NCBI RefSeq assembly: GCF_000463015.1
Contig: NC_022247.1
Coordinates: 4,960,001-5,024,000 of the forward strand
DNA length: 64,000 nucleotides
Reading direction: 5' to 3'
DNA from: Variovorax paradoxus B4
Lineage (GTDB): Bacteria > Pseudomonadota > Gammaproteobacteria > Burkholderiales > Burkholderiaceae_C
The first letter of the stretch is position 1; every line of letters begins with the position of its first letter. This document shows positions 45,117-53,691 of this stretch, in pieces. Position numbers and translations under genes: made by a program. A model generated the notes under the pieces. That model had not been told where the DNA came from. It worked only from the letters and a program-made list of their open reading frames with translations, and did not search any database.

Positions 45117-45877
45117 ACATGACCGAGATCGAACGCGCCCTGCGCGAGCTGCGCCTGTCCGGCATCGCCGACACCCTGTCCACCCGCGTGATGCAGGCCC
45201 AGGCCGCCCAGCAGCCCTTCCTGGAGACGTTGGCCGCCATGCTGCAAGACGAGCTCGACCGGCGCCGCTCGCGCCTCATGGAGCGCCGCTTCAAGCGCTC
45301 AGGCCTGGCCGAACGCCTGACGCTGGCGGACTTCGACTGGCGCTTCAATCCCAAGCTGCCGCGCAACGCCTGCTTCGAGTTGCACACCCTGAAGTTCGTC
45401 GGCGAGGGCGCCAACGCATTGATCGTCGGCAAGCCCGGCACCGGGAAGTCGCACATCGCCAAGGCTGTGGCCTACCAGGCCACGTTGCAGGGCTATGACG
45501 TGCGCTACGTGGAGGCCGACTCCGAGTTCGCCCGATATGGGCTGGCCAGCACGGCGCAGCAGGCCGAACAGCTCAAGGGCTGGATCGAGCCGGACCTGTT
45601 GGTCCTTGATGACCTGTTCCTGGCCCGGCGCATTGCCGACGTGAGCGCCGAACTCTTGCAGGCCATCGTGCACCAGCGCTACAAACTGCGCCGCGCCATT
45701 GTCATCACCTCCAACCGGGTGGTGCAGGACTGGGGAAAGTACCTCGCCGACGCCACCATGGCCACCACCATCCTGGACCGGCTCATGCACCGCTGCGCAA
45801 TGCTGGAGTTCGAGGGCAAAAGCTACCGCCTGAAGGAGGCCGCCGCGCGCATCGCCATCACGCCCGAATCGTCATAA
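45113..45877 (+). CDS. istB: IS21-family helper ATPase IstB
   Basis: The 254-residue AAA+ protein has the Walker A GKPGTGKSHIAKAV, Walker B LLVLDDLFL and sensor region VITSNRVVQDWGKYL, typical of DnaC-like IstB proteins that help IstA choose its target. It overlaps istA by four bases, indicating translational coupling. Confidence 0.95.
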   Translation: MNMTEIERALRELRLSGIADTLSTRVMQAQAAQQPFLETLAAMLQDELDRRRSRLMERRFKRSGLAERLTLADFDWRFNPKLPRNACFELHTLKFVGEGANALIVGKPGTGKSHIAKAVAYQATLQGYDVRYVEADSEFARYGLASTAQQAEQLKGWIEPDLLVLDDLFLARRIADVSAELLQAIVHQRYKLRRAIVITSNRVVQDWGKYLADATMATTILDRLMHRCAMLEFEGKSYRLKEAAARIAITPESS

Positions 45878-45908
45878 TCCGACCGTCCTGCCTGGAGCAG
45901 TTTGACCG

Positions 45909-45943
45909 GCCATAAGTGGAGCAGTTTGGGGTGGCCATCGGGG
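45909..45943 (-). repeat. Right terminal inverted repeat of the IS21-type element
   Basis: Imperfect match to the complement of 43348-43382; followed directly by CCTTGAC. Confidence 0.8.
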
Positions 45944-46175
45944 CCTTGACGAGGGCAGCCACCTGCCGCTGCTTGACGCCTTGGAGTCGGCGGATACCTT
46001 GGAAGGTGCGCTTCACCAGCACGTGCCGAACCGGGTCCTGGATGTACAAGGGCATCGAGTCGCCCTGCGCGGTGAACCTGGCCGGCTTTGTGATCCACAG
46101 CGCAGCATGCCGCGCGTGAAGACATCCATTGCGTGCTGCACTCCCACACCAGAACTGGCATCGTGGTGAGCGCAC
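45944..46175 (-). pseudogene. Tyrosine recombinase, N-terminal piece
   Basis: The minus strand reads PLYIQDPVRHVLVKRTFQGI, RRLQGVKQRQVAALVK up to the insertion point, which continues as DDIVELLV on the other side of the element. Family members normally have about 100 more residues upstream; here the sequence before PLYIQDPVRH has lost recognisable similarity, so the gene was probably already truncated before the element inserted. Confidence 0.72.
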
Positions 46176-46689
46176 AGAGAACGGCGTACTGAATCGCCTC
46201 GGGGCGATTCACAAACCGTGGCTCGCAGCGGTAAGTCATTGATTCTCCGAGACAGGCTGAGCAGCCAAAGCCTTAGTTAAAGCTGGGGCTAGATCCCACC
46301 GCCCCCTCGCTGGCCGGCCGCCTCGGGCCGGGTCGAAAGGAGCATCAGGCACCAGCGTATCGCGCATCCTCTTGAAAACCCAGCCGCGAGCAGATCGCGG
46401 CTGGGGCATGATCAAGTTCCTGCCCACGCGCGATGCGGCGCGCGCGTTCCTGACGCAGATCGGCGGGTCGAAATGAACGCGGAAGATCAGTACAGCTTGA
46501 TCTCGTAGGTCCCGTCGATCGCAGCACCGACAAAATCGGCTCCAAGCGTTCTCATACATGCACCCAAGACATGCATTGAAATTTATCGGTACTTTTGCCG
46601 GTATCTTTTTTCTGCCAGCCTAAAGAATCCAGTATTCATGCGGATTTTTGACATGCCTGCGATTCCTGTCGAAGCACCAACGCCCCGCA
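46176..46689. other. Island-core junction region, no complete gene
   Basis: About 510 bases between the recombinase remnant and the AraC-type gene. A short plus-strand frame near 46408-46466 reads MIKFLPTRDAARAFLTQIGG and looks like the tail of a lost gene. The stretch 46550-46650 is AT-richer. No tRNA or clear attachment-site repeat was recognised. Confidence 0.4.
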
Positions 46690-47652
46690 TCACGGCGTCT
46701 CATCCGGCATCGAAACCCGCGCCCCGTTCTGTCGCCAAGCCCCCGGCGACAACCCGTACTCGCGCTTGAATGCGCGGTTGAAAGCGGCTTCCGACTCGTA
46801 GCCGACACCTTCGGCAATGCGCGCCAGGTTGCCCTGGTCCTTGCGCAGCATGCCGGCGGCCAGGATCATGCGCCAGCGCGTCAGGTAGTGCATGGGCGGC
46901 GCGCCCACCAGTTCGGCGAAGCGGTCCGCCAGCGCGTCGACCGTCCAGTTGCGTGCGGGCTCGCCGTGCATCAGCGCCAGGCAGCGGCCCACGTGGGGGT
47001 CGCGCAGGCCCGCCAGCCAGCCAGGGCTGTTGGCGGGCATGGATTCGATGTAGCCGCGCAGCACTTCGGCGAACAACACCTCCGCCACCTTGGCGGCGAC
47101 CATCTCCGAACCGGGCGTGCGCGAAGCCGCATCGCCCAATACGAAGTTGACGGACTGCTCGATCCACGGGCCTGCCGGCCTGCTGCGCAACGACGCGGTG
47201 AACAGGCGCGGAATGTTCGCCATGAGGGGGTTGGGCGCGTCGCCTTCGTATGCGAACCAGCTGCACACCAGCACCGTGCGGTCACCGTCGCCGCCGTAGC
47301 GGATGCGCTCCAGTTCGGGCGCCCGCGGACTCACCACATGTTCCACGTCCACCGCCGCATGGTGCAGGCCGCTGCCCAGCACATGCGAATCGCCATGCGG
47401 CACGGCGATCACCTCGCCGGCGTACACATGGATCGGTTCCCCTCCGTCGACCTGGGCCCAGCATTCGCCTTGCAGCACCAGGTGGCAGATGGCCAGCCGC
47501 TGCGCGCCGGGCTTGAGCAGCTGCGCGATGTGCACGCCCCTGGGTACCTTGAAACACCAGGGCGCATGCATGTCCCCGTTCGGGAACAGCGCGCCCTCCA
47601 GGCGGATGGTCCGAAGCACGTCCGACAGGACATCCATGGTCACCTCCGGCAA
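46690..47652 (-). CDS. AraC-family regulator with N-terminal cupin domain
   Basis: The 320-residue protein has a cupin_6 ligand-binding part (about 5-190: ALFPNGDMHAPWCFKVPRGV, CHLVLQGECWAQVDGGEPIH, AGEVIAVPHGDSHVLGS) and a C-terminal AraC domain (about 210-310: WTVDALADRFAELVGAPPMH, YLTRWRMILAAGMLR, IAEGVGYESEAAFNRAFKRE, YGLSPGAWR). This type controls neighbouring oxidoreductase or small-protein genes. The divergent DUF4242 gene starts 114 bases away and is the likely target. Met-6 (47637) is an alternative start. Confidence 0.92.
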   Translation of the reverse strand: MPEVTMDVLSDVLRTIRLEGALFPNGDMHAPWCFKVPRGVHIAQLLKPGAQRLAICHLVLQGECWAQVDGGEPIHVYAGEVIAVPHGDSHVLGSGLHHAAVDVEHVVSPRAPELERIRYGGDGDRTVLVCSWFAYEGDAPNPLMANIPRLFTASLRSRPAGPWIEQSVNFVLGDAASRTPGSEMVAAKVAEVLFAEVLRGYIESMPANSPGWLAGLRDPHVGRCLALMHGEPARNWTVDALADRFAELVGAPPMHYLTRWRMILAAGMLRKDQGNLARIAEGVGYESEAAFNRAFKREYGLSPGAWRQNGARVSMPDETP

Positions 47653-47765
47653 GCGAGGGCGGGGTTTCAGTCAATAAGTCCGGCGAAGCGGGCAATACGA
47701 GGGTGCCTTGCGTCGGCACCATAGGTGTTGGTCGCCTTTGACCAATTCTAGACAGGAGTATCGCC

Positions 47766-48038
47766 ATGCCCAAATTCCTCATCGAGCGGAACATCCCCGG
47801 CGCCGGCAAGTTCACCCCGTCGGACCTGAAAGCCATCTCGCAAAAGTCCTGCGGCGTGCTGGGCAGCATGGGTCCCGACATCCAGTGGGTCCACAGCTAC
47901 GTGACCGACGACCGGATCTACTGTGTCTACCAGGCCACCGACGAGGCCCTGGTGCGCCGGCACGCGGAACTCGGCGGCTTCCCGGCCGACCGGGTGGACC
48001 GGGTGTACAGCGTGATTGACCCGGCCACGGCCGAGTGA
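47766..48038 (+). CDS. DUF4242 family small protein
   Basis: The 90-residue protein has the DUF4242 pattern: MPKFLIERNIPGAGKFTPSD, WVHSYVTDDRIYCVYQATDE, HAELGGFPADRVDRVYSVID. Related proteins are ferredoxin-like alpha/beta-barrel subunits with a proposed metal-binding role. ACAGGAG precedes the ATG at good distance. The gene is divergent from the AraC-type regulator and probably controlled by it. Confidence 0.9.
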   Translation: MPKFLIERNIPGAGKFTPSDLKAISQKSCGVLGSMGPDIQWVHSYVTDDRIYCVYQATDEALVRRHAELGGFPADRVDRVYSVIDPATAE

Positions 48039-48603
48039 GGCGAGCGGGGGTGGCGCGAGATGCGTGTCTCGCCCGAGTCCGTGCAGCGGGAAAGATGGGG
48101 GCGCTTGGGCGAACCCCAAGCGGCCCGGATCAGGAAGGCAACGGCTTCATTCGATCTGCTGCTGGCTTTCCGGCACAGCCACGGTTTGCAAGCCTTGCGA
48201 CGACGCCTGTTGCTGGCTCTGCAATGGCCCGACCAGCACGCCCGGTCCTCTGCGCCCGGGGCCTCTCACGAGATGGCGTGGTAGGTGGTGCGTTTTTCGT
48301 ATCTGCTCCAGCGCCTCGCTGCGCGCTGGCTCGGACGCCGGTAGAAACATCTGCAATGCGCTCATGATGTCATCCCGTGAAAGCCAGAAAAGAATGTGGC
48401 TGGCTCGTCTCGAAAGGACTGGAGCCTGGGGTATCGATGCGGCCTCTGGCGCGGTCGCAGGCGGATTATGGGCGCCGAATGCCGATGCGCTTGCACGGCC
48501 CCTCGGGCAGTAGTGTTGCTATGCGCTTATCCGCAAACCATAGTATTCATGCGGCCGGCGCGGCGAGTGCGCCCCCGCTTTCCACGGTGCCGGCAAGCCG
48601 CCG
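48039..48603. other. Region without a supported gene
   Basis: About 560 bases. A minus-strand frame 48147-48365 (starting MSALQMFLPASEPARSEALE) has a slightly protein-like beginning but a low-complexity end. No other coding signal was seen. Confidence 0.35.
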
Positions 48604-48681
48604 TCACAGGTGCCGGGCCACGAGCACCACCGCTCCCGCAAGGGAGATGGCGCCGCCCACGATTTTCCTAAGCATTCTCAT
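48604..48681 (-). CDS. Possible 25-residue membrane peptide
   Basis: The frame begins MRMLRKIVGGAISLAGAVVL and ends VARHL, a basic start followed by one hydrophobic helix. GGAG lies six bases before the ATG. It may be a small membrane protein; length and lack of known homologues keep confidence low. Confidence 0.35.
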   Translation of the reverse strand: MRMLRKIVGGAISLAGAVVLVARHL

Positions 48682-48881
48682 CAGGTTCTCCAGCGTAGAG
48701 CCTTCATGGTGCAACGCTTCGGGCCCGAGCGGGTTTGGCAATTCTCATGGCGGGCATAGCCAGCGCCTCGGCAGGCGGCCCTGTAGGCACTCGCCCACGC
48801 GCACGGATTGATTTCTCCCGCAAGCAGCGGCCGCCAGCACGGCGAATGTCGATGCCTACCTACTCCACGACGACCTCGATC

Positions 48882-48959
48882 ATGAAAAGCATCATCCTCT
48901 GGCTCTGCGGCGTGCCGCTCATCGTGATCATCGGCCTGAAGATCTTCGGCATCCTTTGA
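48882..48959 (+). CDS. Small single-helix membrane protein
   Basis: The frame begins MKSIILWLCGVPLIVIIGLK and ends IFGIL, a single hydrophobic helix after a short basic start; an in-frame ATG at 48846 would add 12 residues. Small inner-membrane proteins of this pattern are widespread in proteobacteria. A strong rho-independent terminator follows at 49012-49037, which supports a transcription unit ending here. Confidence 0.55.
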   Translation: MKSIILWLCGVPLIVIIGLKIFGIL

Positions 48960-49011
48960 AGAAAGAACGACGAACTCCGGTTCCTCCTCACGACGCCTCC
49001 GTGCGTCGTTG

Positions 49012-49037
49012 AGCGCTCCCTCGGGAGCGCTTTTTTT
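49012..49037 (+). terminator. Rho-independent terminator
   Basis: AGCGCTCCC-TC-GGGAGCGCT forms a 9-bp GC-rich stem followed by six or more T. It ends transcription of the small membrane-protein unit and separates it from the convergent plsC-pyr genes. Confidence 0.9.
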
Positions 49038-49057
49038 GTCGGTGCCTGCCGGCGTGT

Positions 49058-49804
49058 CTAGTGCGTCTCGCGGCGCAGCTGCTGCACGTCTTCGTGCAGC
49101 GCCTGGGCCCAGGCGCGGCGCTCGCGCCCATGCGGGGACTGCGGCTCGCCGAAGCGCACGATGGCCAGCAGCGGCGGCGCGCGCAGCGTGTTCCACAGCG
49201 AGGTCAGCAGGTTGTCGTCGTCGATGTAGCGCGGCGCCTGGCTGGTTTCTCCGGTGGCCGCATCGGCAAAGCGCAGCGCGGCCGGCAGCACGGGCGCGCC
49301 GGAAGAAATGGCGGCCTGCAGCAGGTTGGCATGAAAGGGCAGCAGCCCGCGGCCGTCGCTCGTCGTGCCCTCGGGGAACACGCCGATCAGGTCGCCCTCG
49401 CACAGCGCCTCGGTCATGTGGTGCACCACGCGCAGCGCATCGCGGCGGCGTTCGCGCTCGATGTAGAGCGAGCCCGCGCCGGTGGACAGCGTGCCGATCA
49501 GCGGCCAGTGCTTCACGCCCGCCTTCGAGACAAAGCGCACGTGGCAGGCGGCGTGGATGGCCGTGATGTCGAGCCACGAGAGATGATTGCTGATGAGCAG
49601 CACCGGCCCCTGCGCGGGCGGCATGCCCTGCATCTTGAGCGCGATGCCCATGATCTCGAGCAGGCGCTGCGACCACTGCTGCACGCGCAGGTTGCGCTCC
49701 GCCTGCGAAAGGCCCGGAAAGGTGAAGCGGATCGTCCACCAGCCACCCAGCGCGTGCCCCACCGCATGCAGCAGGCGCCAGCAGGCCTTCAGTGAATGAA
49801 CCAT
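49058..49804 (-). CDS. plsC: 1-acyl-sn-glycerol-3-phosphate acyltransferase
   Basis: The 248-residue enzyme has the acyltransferase motifs NHLSWLD (N73-H74-x4-D79) and FPEGTTSDGRG, plus an N-terminal amphipathic/hydrophobic stretch (LLHAVGHALGGWWTIRF). It makes phosphatidic acid from lysophosphatidic acid at the inner membrane. The start at 49804 gives the usual N-terminus. It follows the pyr cluster with 16 bases between it and the pyrC-like gene, so they are probably cotranscribed. Confidence 0.93.
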   Translation of the reverse strand: MVHSLKACWRLLHAVGHALGGWWTIRFTFPGLSQAERNLRVQQWSQRLLEIMGIALKMQGMPPAQGPVLLISNHLSWLDITAIHAACHVRFVSKAGVKHWPLIGTLSTGAGSLYIERERRRDALRVVHHMTEALCEGDLIGVFPEGTTSDGRGLLPFHANLLQAAISSGAPVLPAALRFADAATGETSQAPRYIDDDNLLTSLWNTLRAPPLLAIVRFGEPQSPHGRERRAWAQALHEDVQQLRRETH

Positions 49805-49820
49805 CGAGACGCGGCCCCTT

Positions 49821-51104
49821 TTAGCCGTGGACCACGCGGCCAGCAACGAGGGTATGCCGCGCACGTCCCTGCAGCGGATAGCCCGCGAACGGCGTGTGCT
49901 TGCCCTGGCTCTTGAGCGCTTCGGGCTGCACCTGCCATTCGAGGGCCGGATCGAAGACGCACAGGTCGGCCACGCCGCCTTCGGCCAGCCGGCCGATGCC
50001 GGTGCCTGCATCGGCAACCGTCAGCAGCCGCGCGGGCGCGGAAGTGATCACTTCCAGCGCGCGCACGATTCCCGCGCCGCTGCGCTCGCCCCACTGCAGC
50101 GCGAGCGGCAGCAGCAGTTCGAGGCCCGTCGCGCCGGGTTCGGCTTCGGCAAAGGGCAGCGTCTTGGCATCGGCCTCGACCGGCGTGTGGTCGGACACCA
50201 GCGCATCGATGGTGCCGTCGGCCAGCCCGGCCGAAAGCGCATCGCGGTCGCCCTGCTGGCGCAGCGGCGGATTGAGGCGCGCGCGGCTGTCGAAGTAGCC
50301 GATGTCGGTGTCGGCGAGGTGCAGCGAATTGATGCTCACGTCGCAGGTGAGCGGCAGGCCCTGGGCCTTGGCCGCGCGCACCAGCGCCACGCCCGCGGCG
50401 CTGGAGATGCGGCACAGGTGCACGCGCGCGCCGGTGCTCTTCATGAGCTCGACGATGGTGAAGATCGCAATGGTTTCCGCCGACACGGGCACGCCCGAGA
50501 GGCCCAGGCGCGTGGCCAGCGGGCCGCTGGCGGCCACGCCCTTGCCAAGGTCGCGGTCCTGCGGGCGCAGCCACACGGTGTAGCCGAAGGTGCTCGCGTA
50601 GAGCAGCGCGCGCTGCAGCACCTGGGTGTCGGCGAGCGGCACGTCGGCCTGGCTGAAGCCGATGCAGCCGGCCTCGGTGAGTTCGGCCATCTCGGTGAGC
50701 ACGCCGCCCGCTAGGCTGCGCGTGAGCGCGCCGAGCGGGAAGAGGCGCGCACCCTGCAGCTTCTCGGCACGGAACTTGAGCATCTCGACCAGGCCGGGCT
50801 CGTCGAGCACGGGGTCGGTGTCGGGCGGGCACACGAGGCTGGTGACGCCGCCCGCAATGGCCGCGGCCATTTCGCTTTCGAGCATGCCTTCGTGCTCGTA
50901 GCCGGGCTCGCGCAGGCGTGCGGCCAGATCGACGAGGCCGGGCGCGACGATGCAGCCCGCAGCATCGAGGGTGCGCTCGGCCCTGAAGCCGGCCGGGGTG
51001 TGGCCGATGCCGGCGATTTTGCCGTCGGCAATGGCGATGTCGGTCTTCTTGTCGATGCCTGATGCGGGGTCGATCACTCGCCCGTTGGAAATCAGTATGT
51101 TCAT
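49821..51104 (-). CDS. pyrX: Non-catalytic dihydroorotase homologue (PyrC'/PyrX)
   Basis: The 427-residue protein has the full dihydroorotase fold, but the zinc-binding HxH of active enzymes is changed: [13 protein letters not shown] in place of GLVDxHxHLREPG. The later DHAPH motif is DHTPV. Family knowledge: in Pseudomonas and relatives such inactive PyrC' proteins assemble with aspartate carbamoyltransferase and are needed for its stability or activity. The four-base overlap with pyrB supports that role. A separate active dihydroorotase should be encoded elsewhere. Confidence 0.9.
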   Translation of the reverse strand: MNILISNGRVIDPASGIDKKTDIAIADGKIAGIGHTPAGFRAERTLDAAGCIVAPGLVDLAARLREPGYEHEGMLESEMAAAIAGGVTSLVCPPDTDPVLDEPGLVEMLKFRAEKLQGARLFPLGALTRSLAGGVLTEMAELTEAGCIGFSQADVPLADTQVLQRALLYASTFGYTVWLRPQDRDLGKGVAASGPLATRLGLSGVPVSAETIAIFTIVELMKSTGARVHLCRISSAAGVALVRAAKAQGLPLTCDVSINSLHLADTDIGYFDSRARLNPPLRQQGDRDALSAGLADGTIDALVSDHTPVEADAKTLPFAEAEPGATGLELLLPLALQWGERSGAGIVRALEVITSAPARLLTVADAGTGIGRLAEGGVADLCVFDPALEWQVQPEALKSQGKHTPFAGYPLQGRARHTLVAGRVVHG

Positions 51105-52063
51105 GCTTCGTTACCTGCCACGATGCTCATCACGGCCATGCGAACGGCAATGCCGAAGGTGACCTGCGGAAGGATCACGCTCTGCTTTCCATCGACCACC
51201 GCGGAGTCGATTTCCACGCCGCGGTTGATCGGCCCCGGATGCATGACGATGGCATCCGATTTCGCCAGCTGCAGCTTCTCGGGCGTGAGGCCGTAGGTCT
51301 TGAAGAACTCCTGCGACGAGGGCAGCAGCGCGCCGCTCATGCGTTCGTTCTGCAGGCGCAGCATGATGATGACGTCGCAGTCCTTGATGCCCTCTTCGAG
51401 CGTGTGGCACACGCGCACGCCCATGCCGGCCATGTCGCCGGGCACCAGCGTCTTGGGGCCGACCACGCGCACCTCGGCGCAGCCGAGCGTGGTGAGTGCA
51501 TGGATGTCGGAGCGCGCCACGCGCGAGTGCAGCACGTCGCCGACGATCGCCACCGTGAGGTTCGCAAAATCCTTCTTGTAGTGGCGGATCGTGTACATGT
51601 CGAGCAGCCCCTGCGTCGGATGCGCGTGGCGGCCGTCGCCGGCGTTCACCACGTGCACGTGCGGCGCGACGTGCTGCGCGATCAGGTAGGGCGCGCCCGA
51701 CTCGCTGTGGCGCACCACGAACAGGTCGGCCGCCATCGCGCTCAGGTTGGCGATGGTGTCGAGCAGCGATTCGCCCTTGGTGGCCGAGGAACGCGCGATG
51801 TCGAGGTTGATGACGTCGGCCGACAGGCGCTTGGCCGCGATCTCGAAGGTGGTGCGGGTGCGCGTGCTGTTCTCGAAGAACAGGTTGAACACGCTCTTGC
51901 CGCGCAAGAGCGGCACCTTCTTCACCTCGCGGTCGCTCACGCTGGTGAAGTTGGCGGCGGTGTCGAGGATGTGCGTGACGATGTCCTTGGGCAGGCCCTC
52001 GATCGACAGCAGGTGGATCAGTTCGCCGTTCTTGTTGAGCTGCGGATTTCGCTTGTAGAGCAT
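51101..52063 (-). CDS. pyrB: Aspartate carbamoyltransferase catalytic chain
   Basis: The 320-residue enzyme catalyses carbamoyl phosphate + aspartate to carbamoyl-aspartate in pyrimidine synthesis. It has the carbamoyl-phosphate motif FFENSTRTR (STRTR 66-70), [12 protein letters not shown], and the aspartate-binding region MLRLQNERM and [12 protein letters not shown]. The start [10 protein letters not shown] at 52063 is preferred over the longer open frame because it matches family N-termini. It overlaps the pyrC-like gene by four bases. Confidence 0.96.
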   Translation of the reverse strand: MLYKRNPQLNKNGELIHLLSIEGLPKDIVTHILDTAANFTSVSDREVKKVPLLRGKSVFNLFFENSTRTRTTFEIAAKRLSADVINLDIARSSATKGESLLDTIANLSAMAADLFVVRHSESGAPYLIAQHVAPHVHVVNAGDGRHAHPTQGLLDMYTIRHYKKDFANLTVAIVGDVLHSRVARSDIHALTTLGCAEVRVVGPKTLVPGDMAGMGVRVCHTLEEGIKDCDVIIMLRLQNERMSGALLPSSQEFFKTYGLTPEKLQLAKSDAIVMHPGPINRGVEIDSAVVDGKQSVILPQVTFGIAVRMAVMSIVAGNEA

Positions 52064-52148
52064 CAGCAGGCCTCCCGCCGGGCCGCCCCAAGGGGGGGCC
52101 GCACCCCCTCGGGGGGCAACGAATACACGAAGTGATGAGTGTGGGGGT
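52064..52148. repeat. GC-rich hairpin repeat between pyrR and pyrB
   Basis: The spacer contains GCACCCCCTCGGGGGGCAAC and CCCCAAGGGGGGG stem-loops followed by ACACGAAGTG. A related module (TTGCCCCCGGAAGGGGG with ACACGAAGTG) lies between pilL and pilJ at 62815-62880. It looks like a dispersed REP-type element of this genome; it may also attenuate or stabilise the transcript. Confidence 0.6.
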
Positions 52149-52646
52149 TCACAAGTTTTCCTCGACCTTGAGGCTGAAGACGCCGTCGTCTGCACGCGCG
52201 AGCGCGAGCAGCTGCGTGTCGGGCAGCGTGAGTTTCGCGGCCGCGAAATCGGCCGCCACCGGCAGTTCGCGCCCGCCGCGGTCCACCAGCACCGCGAGCC
52301 GCACGCAGGCCGGGCGCCCGAAGTCGAACAGCTCGTTGAGCACGGCTCGGATGGTGCGGCCGGTGTAGAGCACGTCGTCGAGCAGCAGCACGTCGCATCC
52401 GTTCACGTCGAAGGGCAGCGCGGTCTGCGCGCTGGCCGAGAGGCCGCGGCGCGCGAAGTCGTCGCGGTGCATGGCCGACGAAATAATGCCGGGCGCGCCG
52501 GGCAGGCCCAGGTCCTTCTGCAGCCGTTCGACCAGCCAGGCACCGCCGGACGTGATGCCCACCAGCCTGGTGTCGGCGCGCATCAGCGTTTTCACGCCGG
52601 CCAAGAGGTCTGTGTAGAGCGCTTCGGCATCGGGTATTGAACTCAC
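52149..52646 (-). CDS. pyrR: Bifunctional PyrR regulator / uracil phosphoribosyltransferase-like protein
   Basis: The 165-residue protein has the PRPP-binding motif [20 protein letters not shown] and the N-terminal [14 protein letters not shown] of the PyrR/Upp family. In Gram-positives PyrR regulates pyr transcription; in proteobacteria it often precedes pyrB and may act in regulation or salvage. Its start overlaps the ruvX stop (ATGA type), giving the order yqgE-ruvX-pyrR-pyrB-pyrX-plsC on one strand. Confidence 0.93.
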   Translation of the reverse strand: MSSIPDAEALYTDLLAGVKTLMRADTRLVGITSGGAWLVERLQKDLGLPGAPGIISSAMHRDDFARRGLSASAQTALPFDVNGCDVLLLDDVLYTGRTIRAVLNELFDFGRPACVRLAVLVDRGGRELPVAADFAAAKLTLPDTQLLALARADDGVFSLKVEENL

Positions 52647-53092
52647 GGAAGACTCCTTAAGAATTGCTCCAGGATGATGCAGGCCGAGGCCGCATCGGCG
52701 TCGCGCGCGCCCGAAGCCAGCGCCTCGGTGGTGCTGTAGCGCTCGTCGACCTCGAACACCTGGAGATTGAAACGGCCACGCAATTGCCGCGCGAACTTCT
52801 GCGCGCGGCGGGTGTTCTCATGCGGGGCGCCGTCGGGGTGATAAGGCACGCCGACCACCAGCGCGTCGGGCTGCCATTCCTTGATGCGGGCCTCGACCTG
52901 CGCGAAGCGGGCATCGCCTTCGGCCTTGATGGTGGCCTGCGGGGTGGCGGCGCCGAGCAGGCGGTTCCCGCTTGCGACGCCGGTGCGCTTCAGGCCGAAG
53001 TCGAAGGCCAGGAAGCTCTGGAAGTGGGAAGGAACGGCAACGGCAACAGGGGCAGCGGGGGGAACGGGAGCGTCTGGCATGGCAGCGGCCAT
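52643..53092 (-). CDS. ruvX: Holliday-junction resolvase-like YqgF/RuvX
   Basis: The 149-residue RNase H-fold protein has FLAFDFGLKRTGVASGN (catalytic D31), VVGVPYHPDGAPHENTRRAQ, VFEVDERYSTTEA and DADAASACIILEQFL. Family function is 16S rRNA 5' end maturation, with a historical assignment as Holliday-junction resolvase. A Pro/Ala-rich leader of about 24 residues precedes the conserved core. It overlaps yqgE upstream and pyrR downstream. Confidence 0.94.
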   Translation of the reverse strand: MAAAMPDAPVPPAAPVAVAVPSHFQSFLAFDFGLKRTGVASGNRLLGAATPQATIKAEGDARFAQVEARIKEWQPDALVVGVPYHPDGAPHENTRRAQKFARQLRGRFNLQVFEVDERYSTTEALASGARDADAASACIILEQFLRSLP

Positions 53093-53691
53093 CACGCGTG
53101 TCCCGCTTCCGGCGACAGTTTCCAGGCCTCCAGGCCCAGCAGCAGCAGCGCCCTGTCGTAGCGCTGCTCGACCGGGGTATCGAAGATCACGGCCGGATCG
53201 GCGCCCACGGTCAGCCAGCTGTTCTCGGCCAGTTCCGATTCGAGCTGCCCCTCTCCCCAGGCCGAATAGCCCAGCGAAACCAGCACCTTGCGCGGGCCCG
53301 CTCCGGTGGCCAGGGCCTCGAGCACGTCCTTGGAGGTGGTCATTTCGAGGCCGCCGGGAATGGTCATGGTCGATGCGTAGACCGATTCCTCGGGCTTGTC
53401 GGCATGGGCGAACACCGGCTCGTGCAGCACGAAGCCGCGCTCGGTCTGCACCGGCCCGCCCTGGAAAACGGGGGCGTCGCCGAGCTCGGGACGCGACAGG
53501 TGGAGTTCGATCTTCTCGAACAGCACCTTCAGGTTGATGTCGCTGGGCTTGTTGATCACCAGCCCGAGCGCACCGCGCTCGCTGTGTTCGCAAAGGTAGA
53601 CGACGCTGCGGTTGAAAGTTTTATCTTCCATCCCCGGCATCGCGATCAGAAAGTGATGCGTGAGGTTCATCGGGGCAGAATCGGCAGCCAT
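53092..53691 (-). CDS. yqgE: YqgE/AlgH family protein (UPF0301)
   Basis: The 199-residue protein has the UPF0301 pattern: LTHHFLIAMPGMEDKTFNRS, VVYLCEHSERGALGLVINKP, VFQGGPVQTERGFVLHE, VSLGYSAWGEGQLESELAEN, WLTV.AD. It conventionally neighbours ruvX. Biochemical role is unclear; AlgH affects alginate regulation in Pseudomonas. Its ATG is directly back to back with the divergent photolyase ATG (CATATG). Confidence 0.95.
   Translation of the reverse strand: MAADSAPMNLTHHFLIAMPGMEDKTFNRSVVYLCEHSERGALGLVINKPSDINLKVLFEKIELHLSRPELGDAPVFQGGPVQTERGFVLHEPVFAHADKPEESVYASTMTIPGGLEMTTSKDVLEALATGAGPRKVLVSLGYSAWGEGQLESELAENSWLTVGADPAVIFDTPVEQRYDRALLLLGLEAWKLSPEAGHA

Larger units (their letters stand above)
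43348..45943 (+). mobile_element. IS21-family insertion element, 2596 bp
   Basis: The ends are inverted repeats: the left begins CCCCGGCGGCCACCC and the complement of the right begins CCCCGATGGCCACCC, with the matching CCACTTATGGCC further in. The element is flanked by a 7-bp direct repeat CCTTGAC (43341-43347 and 45944-45950). It carries istA and istB with overlapping ends. Internal copies of a GGAGCAGTTT/AAACTGCTCC block near both ends fit the multiple transposase-binding sites of IS21. It inserted into the tyrosine recombinase gene. Confidence 0.92.

Noticed and set aside
49821..51104. Active dihydroorotase (pyrC)
   Set aside because: The metal-binding His residues are absent.
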